NCBI RefSeq assembly: GCF_001641695.1
Contig: NZ_LSEF01000121.1
Span: 48,965-112,964, forward strand
Origin: Bradyrhizobium neotropicale
Lineage (GTDB): Bacteria > Pseudomonadota > Alphaproteobacteria > Rhizobiales > Xanthobacteraceae
Direction of reading: 5' to 3'
Length of the DNA stretch: 64,000 nt
Made by a program: the position numbers and the translations under genes. Positions 28,621 to 36,815 of this stretch are shown here, in pieces; position 1 is the stretch's first letter, and every line of letters starts with the position of its first letter. The notes beneath the pieces are model-generated. The model ran no database searches. It saw nothing but the letters and a program-made list of their open reading frames with translations, and was not told the DNA's origin.

Positions 28621-29040
28621 ATACAGTACTTGCTCCCACGACAGCTCTCCGACGGGAGCTGTCTTCTACTTGCAAATCAAAGCCTTGCCCTTCAAAGCCT
28701 TGCCCTTCTTTGACATATCGACCGCCGGGGTCAACCCAATACGGCAATGCGATCGGGAATTTTTCCGATGGACGCGGCGGCGGGGCGGCTCAGCCCACGA
28801 AAAACCGCGCGCGGGCCCTGCCAAATGCCGATCGCCACGCATCGGATGCTTCAAACTGGAAGTAAGACATTCGGAATGTTCGAATATTTTGAACAGCACT
28901 CGCATCGGTGAAGGCCGTTCGCTTGCCACCGATCGCGAGGTCCCGGCGCCCGACAATTCAGTCCGAAACCCAAGGCGAATCGATGGACGCAGCACTGGAT
29001 CCAAAAGGTGCGGCGCCAGCGATCCAGCCGCGACAGACAG
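28621..29040. other. gene-free spacer between gspM and gmd
   Basis: A 420-base spacer with no convincing gene. It holds a hairpin GACAGCTC / GAGCTGTC at 28640-28663 just above the gmd start, and a tandem repeat of the 15-mer AAAGCCTTGCCCTTC at 28679-28693 and 28694-28708. The larger part (28710-29040) shows no clear structure. It breaks the type II secretion series, so gmd-fcl and the GspN/C-like gene are probably transcribed from a promoter here. Confidence 0.5.
28679..28708. repeat. 15-bp tandem duplication
   Basis: Two perfect head-to-tail copies of AAAGCCTTGCCCTTC in the spacer above gmd. Likely a slippage product; no known binding site. Confidence 0.7.
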
Positions 29041-29598
29041 CTACTTCGTATTCTGTCGTTGCGCCGAGATGCCGAGCACGAGGCGCAGCTTGCTATTGTC
29101 GGTGCTCCCTGCGGTCGGCTGGACCACGAGCTCGTCGATGAACAGGAACGGCATGCCGGCTTCCAGATCGTAAAGGAGCGGCTGAAGGGATGTGGCGGCG
29201 AGTTCGATATTGAACGTCGCCGAGACGAAGCCGGATTTGGCGAGCGGCCCCTGGACATCGACCTGCGAGGACAAGGTGTTTCCATTGACGCGCTTGGTCG
29301 CCCCAAGCACCCTTTGCAGCAGCATGGCGCTCGCGACCGACACCGTTTGTCCTTCGAGGAAGGGCGATCCCGTCGGCACGCTGACGTCGCTTCGGGCCGC
29401 AGAACGCTGCACGGGATGCCGGGCTTCCAGGGTTTGCAGTATCTCCGCAGCCGACGCCGCGGAGTCGCGACTGCTCAGTATCTCGACCACGGTCTGCACC
29501 GTCGTGAAAGCGAACAGCACGACCATCGCCACGTAAGCCGCGACTGCGGCGATTGGAAACCGGGCAAGATATCCCTCGAACTTCTGCATGCTCATCAT
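29041..29598 (-). CDS. gspM: type II secretion protein GspM (T2SSM_b type)
   Basis: A 185-residue inner-membrane protein. The N terminus MMSMQKFEGYLARFP is cytoplasmic, followed by one membrane span (IAAVAAYVAMVVLFAFTTVQ); the periplasmic part has ATFNIELAATSLQPLLYDLE and PFLFIDELVVQP, the conserved ferredoxin-like core of the T2SSM_b family (PF10741). It works with GspL in the assembly platform. Start codon and gspL stop overlap as ATGA (29595-29598). It is the last gene of the gspE-to-gspM series; a 420-base spacer follows. Confidence 0.82.
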   Translation of the reverse strand: MMSMQKFEGYLARFPIAAVAAYVAMVVLFAFTTVQTVVEILSSRDSAASAAEILQTLEARHPVQRSAARSDVSVPTGSPFLEGQTVSVASAMLLQRVLGATKRVNGNTLSSQVDVQGPLAKSGFVSATFNIELAATSLQPLLYDLEAGMPFLFIDELVVQPTAGSTDNSKLRLVLGISAQRQNTK

Positions 29599-30665
29599 GT
29601 GCCCGATCCGAACTGCGGCTTGATCCGGGCCTCGATGTGGAAGCGCTCGCCGGGCTCGTTGGCGGCGCGCGTCGTCGGCGCAAAGAAGCCCGCGCTGGCG
29701 AAATGCGGCGACTGCTCCAGGATCTGGATCAGGGATGGTGCATCATGGGTCAGGCCCGAGATCTGGAGCTTGTCGCCCTCCATTCTCAGCTCGGTCGCGT
29801 AGGTGTGGTCGGGCAGCAGGCCGGACAATTCCTCCAGTGTGACCACGGCGGACGGCATTGTGTGCTTGCGGCGCGCGAGCAGCTCCAGCGCGGAGCCGCC
29901 GGGACCGCCCTGGCTGCCGCGCGCGATTGCTCGCCGCTCCGCGATCCGGCGCTGGATCTGCTGTTGCTGGGAGTCATATGAATCCGAGATGATCCCGCCG
30001 AGCCCGATCGACAGCATGGCCAGCACGCCGGTCGTCGCCAGTACCGCAATCAGCGCAAACCGTAGCCGGCTGGAGCCCGCTTGCCCACCAAGGCGCTGGT
30101 TGTAGACCGCAATCCGCTCCACATTAGGAGCCACGGTCGAAATCTCGACCGCGGCAGCACCCAGATCGAGAACGGCCTGCCCAAGCGACGTGACCGCGGC
30201 GCGCGCCGTCGCAACCACGGTCAGCTCGACATGATCGTCGGCGGTCGCCTGCGGCGATGTCCAGTGAAACACGGCATCGCCCGGCGACCATGGCGTGAGC
30301 CGATCGATCTGGGCGCGAATGATGCCGTCGAGGAATTCGACCGCGCGGCCGGGCAGTTCCAGCGGCCGAAACACAAAGCGCGATGGCCTCAGCGCGAGAT
30401 CGACCATCGCCCCTTTCATGGCCGCGGACCATTCCGCAGGCAACGGCTCGCCGATCGTGCCTTCGACCAGGGGAATGCGGCAGGACGGCAGATCGGCATC
30501 CTTACTCGCTTTGGAGACGAGCCGCAGGGTGAGGACACCTTCATCATCCTCGCTGATCGCAATCTGCCGCGCGCCGCGCGCGCGGTCGAGCCTCGCAGTC
30601 ACCGTGCGTGCAACCGTGTCGATCCATAGGGATAGCGCGGTTGCGATCTGATTGGGAATACTCAT
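29595..30665 (-). CDS. gspL: type II secretion protein GspL (PilN-like)
   Basis: A 356-residue platform protein. The N-terminal half (MSIPNQIATALSLWIDTVAR through FLDGIIRAQIDRLTPWSPGD) is the actin-like cytoplasmic domain fragment; one membrane span at LRFALIAVLATTGVLAMLSI; then a coiled coil (QQQIQRRIAERRAIA) and a PilN/GspL-like periplasmic domain ending at ERFHIEARIKPQF. The ATG at 30663-30665 overlaps the gspK stop (ATGA); a longer frame to 30722 is rejected. It would tie GspE to the inner membrane together with GspM. Confidence 0.83.
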   Translation of the reverse strand: MSIPNQIATALSLWIDTVARTVTARLDRARGARQIAISEDDEGVLTLRLVSKASKDADLPSCRIPLVEGTIGEPLPAEWSAAMKGAMVDLALRPSRFVFRPLELPGRAVEFLDGIIRAQIDRLTPWSPGDAVFHWTSPQATADDHVELTVVATARAAVTSLGQAVLDLGAAAVEISTVAPNVERIAVYNQRLGGQAGSSRLRFALIAVLATTGVLAMLSIGLGGIISDSYDSQQQQIQRRIAERRAIARGSQGGPGGSALELLARRKHTMPSAVVTLEELSGLLPDHTYATELRMEGDKLQISGLTHDAPSLIQILEQSPHFASAGFFAPTTRAANEPGERFHIEARIKPQFGSGT

Positions 30666-31609
30666 CGGCTCTCCATCGGCTTTGGCCGCCCTGCTCGTTC
30701 CGGATCGATCTCGTCCGTCCACGCCAGCATCCGGAATGCCTGCTTCTCGCCCGGCGCCGGAATCTGGATCACCGCTTCCGGCGTCCGCTGCCGGCCATCG
30801 GCAAGCGTGATCCGGATGCGGATCCGGTAGGCGTCGCTCGCGGAGACGGTCGCACCCGGCTGCTTTCCGCCAAGCGCACCGATCACGAATTCCGGATTGT
30901 CGGGCGGAAGGTCCGCGCGCTGCTTGAGGAAGGCGTCGAGTTTTGCCGGCGTCATGCCCGGCAGCGCGGCGATCACCTCCGGCTGTGCATCCAGCACGTT
31001 GATCTCCGCCATGCCGCTATAGACCGTGACGAAGGGCATCGCCCGCTCGACGAGCGCGACCGGCAGGCCAAGCACCAGCCAGAGTTCGTCCACGCTGCTG
31101 AACGGCCCCTGCCGCGGGACGTAGCTCACGCCAGAGGCGCCATAGAGCGCCTGCTCCGTATCCTGCCCGTCCTGCTTCGGCGTGCGCCGCCAGGCGACGA
31201 CCCGCTCGGCATAGCTGTCGGCCGCCTCAGCCTCTGCACCGAGCGCCTGGAACAGGCCAGCGATCATCGGGCGCGGCGCCATGTTGAGATTGATGCGCGC
31301 GGCCTCCGACATGTACTCGACGCGTACGGTGGAATTCGTCAGGTGAAAGCCAAATCCGCCGTGGGTCGGACGGCGAGCCGTGGCGGGCGCAGACAGCTCG
31401 TAGGCGGCGAGCTCGACGCCGGCCGAGCCCAACATGTCCCATTGCGTCGCCACGTCGAGCGCCGCGATCGCATGTGCCGATTGCGCGATATAGATGGACG
31501 CGACCGTGGCAAGCGTCGCCAGCCCGGCGAGCAGCCACAAGGTGGCGACGACAATGAAGCCGTCTTGCCACGATTTGCCGTCACGTCGAGACCTCGGACC
31601 GCTCATCAT
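30662..31609 (-). CDS. gspK: type II secretion minor pseudopilin GspK
   Basis: A 315-residue minor pseudopilin that tips the pseudopilus with GspI and GspJ. The prepilin site is WQDG/FIVVATLWLLAGLATL; residue +5 is Ala and not Glu, as expected for GspK, the one pseudopilin that lacks Glu5. The large globular part includes EAARINLNMAPRPM, YASGVSYVPRQGPFSSVDEL-like K-domain segments with repeated SAM-like helices (LPGMTPAKLDAFLKQRADLP). Both its ends overlap neighbours by four bases. Confidence 0.9.
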   Translation of the reverse strand: MMSGPRSRRDGKSWQDGFIVVATLWLLAGLATLATVASIYIAQSAHAIAALDVATQWDMLGSAGVELAAYELSAPATARRPTHGGFGFHLTNSTVRVEYMSEAARINLNMAPRPMIAGLFQALGAEAEAADSYAERVVAWRRTPKQDGQDTEQALYGASGVSYVPRQGPFSSVDELWLVLGLPVALVERAMPFVTVYSGMAEINVLDAQPEVIAALPGMTPAKLDAFLKQRADLPPDNPEFVIGALGGKQPGATVSASDAYRIRIRITLADGRQRTPEAVIQIPAPGEKQAFRMLAWTDEIDPERAGRPKPMESR

Positions 31610-32295
31610 GTCGGCCCCTTACCCGGCTGCGGCTGCGTGGCTTCCTGCTGCTGGCCCGACGGATCGGGCCGCGGCACGCCGGTCTCGATACGAATCCGCG
31701 CTGCGCTCGAAATCACGGTTCCGCGCGCGACATCCCTGATGTCGAAGCGCACCGAGGTCGGCAATTCCCCCGAACTGGGCCATGCGCTGAACCATTTACC
31801 ATCTGCCGCAGCATAGGCGAAGTTGATGCGGTAAGGCGCACGCAGAAGCACGACAGGATCGGCGAAGGGGATCAGATCAGTCTTGGGATCGCCGGGCGGC
31901 AGCAGCATGAAAGGTGCTCGCATGCGGACCAGTGCCGGACCGCGGCTGTCCGCCACCTCGGAGATGCGGACGAACTCCAGCCCCGGTCGGCCGTTCGGGC
32001 CAAGCACCGAACGGACGAAAACCACACCCTGCTCCGTGCCGCGGAACAGCGGCATGTTATCCGAGCGCGTCACATAGTCGGCCGCCGACAGATCCGCCGC
32101 GAGCCGATCCAGCGCGACCGCGACCTGCTCATTGCGCTGGGCGCGGATGATGCCGCGGTTCCAGTTTCGCAGCCATTGCCCCGTGACCGAGGCCAGCGCG
32201 CCGAGGATCAGTCCCATGAGCGCCAGCGAGACGAGCGCCTCGATCAGAGTGAAGCCGTGCTCCGCACGGCGCTGCCCGACGTATCGCAGGATCAT
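31606..32295 (-). CDS. gspJ: type II secretion minor pseudopilin GspJ
   Basis: A 229-residue minor pseudopilin. Prepilin cleavage motif AEHG/FTLIEALVSLALMGLI with Glu at +5, then a helix with RNEQVAVALDRLAADLSAAD, and an extended beta domain. The sequence length and the region GVVFVRSVLGPNGRPGLEFV fit GspJ. The C-terminal tail is rich in Gln and Pro. It overlaps gspK by four bases at its 3' end and gspI by four at its 5' end. Confidence 0.87.
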   Translation of the reverse strand: MILRYVGQRRAEHGFTLIEALVSLALMGLILGALASVTGQWLRNWNRGIIRAQRNEQVAVALDRLAADLSAADYVTRSDNMPLFRGTEQGVVFVRSVLGPNGRPGLEFVRISEVADSRGPALVRMRAPFMLLPPGDPKTDLIPFADPVVLLRAPYRINFAYAAADGKWFSAWPSSGELPTSVRFDIRDVARGTVISSAARIRIETGVPRPDPSGQQQEATQPQPGKGPT

Positions 32296-32699
32296 CGATC
32301 CCCGCTCCTCGCCTGCAGGCGCACCGTCTCCAGCGACAGGACGGCGCCACTCGGCGATTGCACGCGCAGCTCGACGAGCTGCGGGACGAAGCGCGAGTCC
32401 GGCACGACCGGGACGTCGTCCAGGAACGGCGTCACACGCATTTGCCAGCGATGTCCGGCGACGCGTCCGCGCAAATCCTCGGACATCGGCGCGCCGGCGC
32501 TCGGCAGCGTGGATGCGACCAGGCGCGCGGTATCAACCAAGGCAACGCGCTGCTCGAGTTTCCAAGCGCCGCGCGCGTTGGTCGCAACCAGCGTCCCGAT
32601 CGCGGCAAGCACGATCGTCACCAGCGCGAGCGCAACCACGGCCTCGATCATGGTGAAGCCCGCCTCAGTGCGTCGTCTAGAGGACCTGTTGCGCGACAA
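32292..32699 (-). CDS. gspI: type II secretion minor pseudopilin GspI
   Basis: A 135-residue minor pseudopilin. Motif TEAG/FTMIEAVVALALVTIV with Glu5; the mature part (WKLEQRVALVDTARLVASTL) and C-terminal beta region (LVELRVQSPSGAVLSLETVR) match the small GspI size. The leader (MSRNRSSRRR) is short and basic, as expected. The ATG lies inside the 3' end of gspH, a 23-base overlap. With GspJ and GspK it builds the pseudopilus tip complex. Confidence 0.87.
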   Translation of the reverse strand: MSRNRSSRRRTEAGFTMIEAVVALALVTIVLAAIGTLVATNARGAWKLEQRVALVDTARLVASTLPSAGAPMSEDLRGRVAGHRWQMRVTPFLDDVPVVPDSRFVPQLVELRVQSPSGAVLSLETVRLQARSGDR

Positions 32700-33171
32700 T
32701 TTCGACGCCTCCCGTCAACCAGTTCACGCGCACCTCGACTGCATTGCCGAGCCGCGTCAGGCGTATCGTGCCGCCACATGACATGCCGCTCGAAAAGAAG
32801 CTGATGGTCGACAGCGCCGGCCTGCCGTTGCAGCGCTCCGGCAGCAGCGCATCGAACACCACGTCCTGCGGAACCTGGATGATCCAGGGACTCGAGCCTG
32901 ACCTAACGCTGCGGGCCTGTGCATCCACCACCGCGTTCACCGCGTCGTAACGCGACAGTGCCGCGTTGCGGTCGGCCTTGAGCAAGGCCGCGAGCTCGAT
33001 CGCATAGGCCTCGAGCCGCGGCCGCGACGTTGCCGAGGGAAAGCGCGGTAACAGGACGGCCGCGATCATCGCGACGATGGCGAGCACGCAGACCATTTCG
33101 ATCAGGGTGAAGCCGGCTTCGCCCGCGTCAATTCTGTCCGGAGACGAGATCAGCAGAGGTTCCCGTGCCAC
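32677..33171 (-). CDS. gspH: type II secretion minor pseudopilin GspH
   Basis: A 164-residue minor pseudopilin with motif GEAG/FTLIEMVCVLAIVAMIA and Glu5. RLEAYAIELAALLKADRNAA and the C-terminal beta domain GGTIRLTRLGNAVEVRV fit GspH. The start is uncertain. The GTG at 33169-33171 gives a 20-residue leader; the ATG at 33238-33240 would give a 43-residue leader and a 113-base overlap with gspG, which is less likely. Neither has an ideal ribosome-binding site, so translational coupling to gspG is probable. MVCVLAIVAMIAAVLLPRFP forms the membrane helix. Confidence 0.83.
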   Translation of the reverse strand: MAREPLLISSPDRIDAGEAGFTLIEMVCVLAIVAMIAAVLLPRFPSATSRPRLEAYAIELAALLKADRNAALSRYDAVNAVVDAQARSVRSGSSPWIIQVPQDVVFDALLPERCNGRPALSTISFFSSGMSCGGTIRLTRLGNAVEVRVNWLTGGVEIVAQQVL

Positions 33172-33610
33172 CTTCCTGTCCGTCGGAGCCAAGCGAGCGG
33201 ATTTCGTAGGGCGCGCGTTCTGCAGGCTGCTTGTAGACATAAGGGTTGCCCCATGGATCGTTGGGAACATTGCCGCCCTTCAGGTATGGGCCGTTCCACG
33301 ACGCCACACCACTGACCGGACGCGCGAGCGCATCGAGCCCTTCCGAGCTGGTCGGAAAGCGACCCGCGTCGAGGTAGAACAGATCGAGCGCACTGCTGAA
33401 ACTCTGGATCTGGATCTTCGCGGCCTTCACACGGGACTCGCTGAGATAGTTCAGCACCCGGGGGCCGACCAGCGCCATGATCATGCCGATGATGGTGATG
33501 ACCACCAGCATCTCCACCAGCGTGAAACCGTCCTCGCCGTGGCGCCGTCGGCGCCGGCTGCGTGGCACTTTCCTTGAAAAGCCGACCATGACCTGCCCTT
33601 CCCCTTTCAT
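33128..33610 (-). CDS. gspG: type II secretion major pseudopilin GspG
   Basis: A 160-residue major pseudopilin, the main subunit of the pseudopilus. The basic leader SRKVPRSRRRRRHGEDG is cut before FTLVEMLVVITIIGMIMALV (Glu5). The mature part has the GspG signatures ALDLFYLDAGRFPTSSEGLD and WNGPYLKGGNVPNDPWGNPY, which hold the calcium site. Start ATG 33610 overlaps the gspF stop (ATGA); an internal ATG at 33589 with GGAAGGG upstream is an alternative. Near-complete match to the family. Confidence 0.95.
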   Translation of the reverse strand: MKGEGQVMVGFSRKVPRSRRRRRHGEDGFTLVEMLVVITIIGMIMALVGPRVLNYLSESRVKAAKIQIQSFSSALDLFYLDAGRFPTSSEGLDALARPVSGVASWNGPYLKGGNVPNDPWGNPYVYKQPAERAPYEIRSLGSDGQEGGTGTSADLVSGQN

Positions 33611-34818
33611 CCGACAACCTGTGTCACCGACAGCAGCGCCGTCATGACCGACACGATCAATCCACCGACGACAACACTGATGAGGATGATCGCCGCCGGG
33701 CCGATGATGGCCACGACGCGATCGAGCTGCCGCTGCAGCTTCTCCTCGTAGAATTCCGCGACGCGGCCTGACAGCGTCGGCAACTGGCCGGTCTCCTCGC
33801 CGAGCCGCAGCATGCGCACCGCGACCGGTGGCAGCACGGCTGAGGCCGCAAGCGCGTCGGCGAGCCGGCCGCCATGACGGACACGGTCGGCCATCGCCGC
33901 CCAGGCGGTCACGTTGCCGGTGGCGGTCATGATGTCGATCAGGATCCGCAGCGTCGCCGTCAGCGTCACGCCGCTGCCGAGAAGAATGCCGAGGTTGCGC
34001 GAGAACAGTGCCGCCCGATGAAATTCCACCACGGTCGAGATGACCGGCAGCCGCGCGAGCTGGGTCACGATGCTCGCGCGCACGGCGGGCCTTCGCCAGG
34101 CCAGCCAGCTTCCGATGACTGCGATGGCGACCAGGGCGCCGACCTCGAAGCCGTGACCGCGCAGCACATCCGAGAGCGTGAGGAAGATTTCGATGACCGG
34201 ATCGGTTTTCGCGTTGAAGTCGCGCAGCACCGCCGAGAACTGCGGCAGCACGAACGTGACGAAGAAGATCAGCACGCCGCCGGCCGCGAGCAGCACAAAG
34301 GCCGGATATTGCAAGGCACCAGTCACCTTGCGCCGCAACGCCTCGGCCCGCGTGCGCTCGATCCCGATCGTCTCCAGAATGTGGTCGAGCGTACCGGACA
34401 TCTCCCCGACCCGGATCAGTGCGACATACATGGCCGGAAACAGCGCCGGTTCGCGTCCGAGCGCTTCAGCGAAGCTCTCTCCGGACAGGATCGCCGTCTT
34501 GATGTCGTTGACGACCGGGCGCAGCCGGCCGACATCCATGTCGTTGGCAAGGAGCTCGAGCGCGTCGTTGAGACGGGCACCGGCCTTCAGCAGCAAGGCG
34601 AGGTCGCGAGTGAAGATGGTGACATCCGCCGGCCCGGGTTTCGACAGCGTCAGCGACGCCAGCGACCAGCCCTTGGCTTCCTCCTCGGGGCCCGCATCGA
34701 TCGTGACCAATCCGAGATATTCGATGCGCTGCGCCACCTCGGCGAGGTCAGCGGCCGCGATCGAACCCGAGACCACCTCTCCCTTCTGCGTCAGCGCGCG
34801 ATAACGGAAATTCGGCAT
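33607..34818 (-). CDS. gspF: type II secretion inner-membrane protein GspF
   Basis: A 403-residue platform protein with two homologous GspF domains. MPNFRYRALTQKGEVVSGSI starts the cytoplasmic N terminus; the first domain is near residues 65-190 (FTRDLALLLKAGARLNDALE), membrane spans near 167-190 and 217-237, the second domain begins at FSRNLGILLGSGVTLTATLR, and the last span is IIGPAAIILISVVVGGLIVS. Typical for a complete GspF. It begins four bases downstream of the gspE stop. No defects. Confidence 0.95.
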   Translation of the reverse strand: MPNFRYRALTQKGEVVSGSIAAADLAEVAQRIEYLGLVTIDAGPEEEAKGWSLASLTLSKPGPADVTIFTRDLALLLKAGARLNDALELLANDMDVGRLRPVVNDIKTAILSGESFAEALGREPALFPAMYVALIRVGEMSGTLDHILETIGIERTRAEALRRKVTGALQYPAFVLLAAGGVLIFFVTFVLPQFSAVLRDFNAKTDPVIEIFLTLSDVLRGHGFEVGALVAIAVIGSWLAWRRPAVRASIVTQLARLPVISTVVEFHRAALFSRNLGILLGSGVTLTATLRILIDIMTATGNVTAWAAMADRVRHGGRLADALAASAVLPPVAVRMLRLGEETGQLPTLSGRVAEFYEEKLQRQLDRVVAIIGPAAIILISVVVGGLIVSVMTALLSVTQVVG

Positions 34819-34822
34819 CTCG

Positions 34823-36508
34823 TCACCGTACGGTGGTCACGCGAAGAATCTCCGCCGCCGATGTCATGCCGGACAGGCATTTGGCCAGACCGTCCTCGAT
34901 CATCGTCGTCATGCCGTTGCGGATGGCGACCTTGTCGATGGATTCCCAGTCGGACTGTTCCTCGACGAGCGCGCGGACGTCCTCGTTCATCTCCAGAATC
35001 TCGAACACACCGATACGTCCGCGATAGCCGACGCCGCCGCAGCGTTCGCAGCCAACCGGCTCGAAGACGATGTTGCCGACCGCGAGGCCCACCGCCGCAT
35101 AGCGCGGGTCGGCATCGATATCTGCGTGAGTCAGCGGCCGGCTGGTCTTGCAGCGGTCGCAGAGCTGGCGGACCAGGCGCTGCGCGATCACCGCGCGCAA
35201 GGTCGAGCGCAGCAGGAATGCCTCGATCCCGAGATCGAGGAGGCGCGGCACCGCGGCGGCCGCGGTTTCGGTATGCAGCGTCGTCAGTACGAGGTGACCG
35301 GTGAGCGCGGCATGGACCGCCACATGGGCGGTCTCGGAGTCGCGGACCTCGCCGACCATGATGACGTCAGGGTCTTGACGGACGAAGGCGCGCAGCGCGG
35401 TGGCGAAGGTCAGGCCGATCGACGGCTTGGCCTGGGACTGGCAGACGCCGGGAATTTCGTATTCGACGGGGTCTTCGATCGTCAAAATCTTCCGGGTCGG
35501 CTCGTTGAGCAGCGACAGGACCGTTGCGAGCGTCGTCGTCTTGCCGCTGCCGGTCGGGCCGGTGACGATGACCATGCCATGCGGAAGCGCCAGCATGCGC
35601 TTCAATTTGCTCTGGTCGCCGGCAAGGAAGCCGAGCTTGTCGATTGACAGCAACGCGCGATCGCGCGGCAGCAGGCGGATGACGGCGGACTCGCCATATT
35701 GCGTCGGCATGATCGCGACGCGCACGTCGATCTCCGCGCGCGCGGCCCGCACCCGCGCGCCGCCGTCCTGCGGCAGGCGACGCTCGGCAATGTTGAGGCC
35801 GGCCAGGATCTTGATGCGGGAAATGACGGCCTGCGGTGGAACGCCGTTCGGCGTCTGAACATTGCGCAGCAATCCGTCGATGCGCATCCGCACCACCAGC
35901 GACGAGCGGCCCGGCTCGATGTGAATATCGCTGGCGCGGAGTTCGACGGCGGTTTCAAACATGTCGTTGACGGCCCGGACGACCGGGGCGCCGCTGGCGA
36001 GATCGCGCAGATTGTCGATGTCGTCGTCCTGCACCCCGCCCCTGACGGCGTTCTCGACGTCGGCGCTCTCCTCCTCGCCGAGCCGCTGGTCGAGTGCGAT
36101 GGCGATGTCTTCGAATGAGGCGACCTTGATCGCCGGCGTCGTCCCCAGCACGATCGCGGCGGCCTGAATGGAGGCGCGGTCGGTCGGGTCGGCGAGCATC
36201 AGGGCCGGCGATCCGCCTGCCGGTTGGCACGGAAACACCGCCATCTCCCGCAGAAACCGGCGCGAAAACTGCTGCACCCGGGATTCCGCCGCCATCATCT
36301 CCTGGAGCGTGACACGCGGGAGCTCGAAGAAGCCGGCGACCTCGTCGGCAAACTCGTTCGCCGACAATTCGCTCATCTCCCACAGCTTGCGCAGACCGCC
36401 TTCGGCGGGGCCCGTCCCGTTCAGCCTGCCGAGCTTGTCCACTTCCGTCTTCAGGCCGGCCTTCTGGCTGAAACGAGCCGCAAACTCGTGCGCATTCGGA
36501 GAAGCCAT
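34823..36508 (-). CDS. gspE: type II secretion ATPase GspE
   Basis: A 561-residue secretion ATPase that powers pseudopilus assembly. An N-terminal GspL-binding domain precedes the RecA-like core: Walker A GPTGSGKTTT near residue 320, Asp box ILTIEDPVEYEIPG, Walker B DPDVIMVGEVRDSETAH, and His box HTETAAAAVPRLLDLG. The zinc tetracysteine motif CDRCK ... CERCGG, typical of GspE/PilB, is present. ATG at 36506-36508. It heads the minus-strand operon gspE-F-G-H-I-J-K-L-M and is divergent from gspD, with a 307-base control region between. Confidence 0.96.
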   Translation of the reverse strand: MASPNAHEFAARFSQKAGLKTEVDKLGRLNGTGPAEGGLRKLWEMSELSANEFADEVAGFFELPRVTLQEMMAAESRVQQFSRRFLREMAVFPCQPAGGSPALMLADPTDRASIQAAAIVLGTTPAIKVASFEDIAIALDQRLGEEESADVENAVRGGVQDDDIDNLRDLASGAPVVRAVNDMFETAVELRASDIHIEPGRSSLVVRMRIDGLLRNVQTPNGVPPQAVISRIKILAGLNIAERRLPQDGGARVRAARAEIDVRVAIMPTQYGESAVIRLLPRDRALLSIDKLGFLAGDQSKLKRMLALPHGMVIVTGPTGSGKTTTLATVLSLLNEPTRKILTIEDPVEYEIPGVCQSQAKPSIGLTFATALRAFVRQDPDVIMVGEVRDSETAHVAVHAALTGHLVLTTLHTETAAAAVPRLLDLGIEAFLLRSTLRAVIAQRLVRQLCDRCKTSRPLTHADIDADPRYAAVGLAVGNIVFEPVGCERCGGVGYRGRIGVFEILEMNEDVRALVEEQSDWESIDKVAIRNGMTTMIEDGLAKCLSGMTSAAEILRVTTVR

Positions 36509-36815
36509 GGACGTCGACCGGAGAACTCTGATGGCCGCAGCGCGGCGAGCGCGCCGTTTACCTTAGTTCTCCGATTGGAAATGTGACGCAATTGCCAAGC
36601 CGGCTGCGGACCGCACTGCGCGGCTTCATGACAGAGATAAAACAGCGTTGAGATTCCAGAGCTAATCGCGCCACGCGGCATCGGAACAACAATTCCATTC
36701 GCGCGCCGGAAGGCGTCTCGCAGCATTCGTAACACACGACTGTCACATGAGGCGGTTAAGCAAACGGCCTTCGGCCCGACCCGGATTGACGGGGACAACA
36801 ATGGGCGGCGCGTGA
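36509..36815. promoter_or_regulatory. divergent control region of gspE and gspD
   Basis: A 307-base spacer that must hold promoters for gspE (minus) and gspD (plus). Notable is AATGTGACGCAATTGCC at 36580-36596, which recurs with one mismatch upstream of the prepilin peptidase and acyltransferase genes (40531-40547). The heptamer GTCACAT also occurs at 36742-36748 on plus, 68 bases before gspD. I could not pick certain -35/-10 pairs. Confidence 0.5.
36580..36596 (+). promoter_or_regulatory. 17-bp motif shared by both T2SS control regions (copy 1)
   Basis: AATGTGACGCAATTGCC, 72 bases above the gspE start. Copy 2 at 40531-40547 differs at one base. Both copies sit in divergent intergenic regions of the secretion locus, so a common regulator is plausible; its identity is unknown. 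Confidence 0.5.

Noticed and set aside
28666..29004. 112-codon minus frame ending in a KGKAL repeat
   Set aside because: The repeat comes from the 15-bp tandem duplication; no ribosome-binding site or known family.
30608..31816. 402-codon plus frame inside the secretion operon
   Set aside because: Antisense to gspK and gspL.
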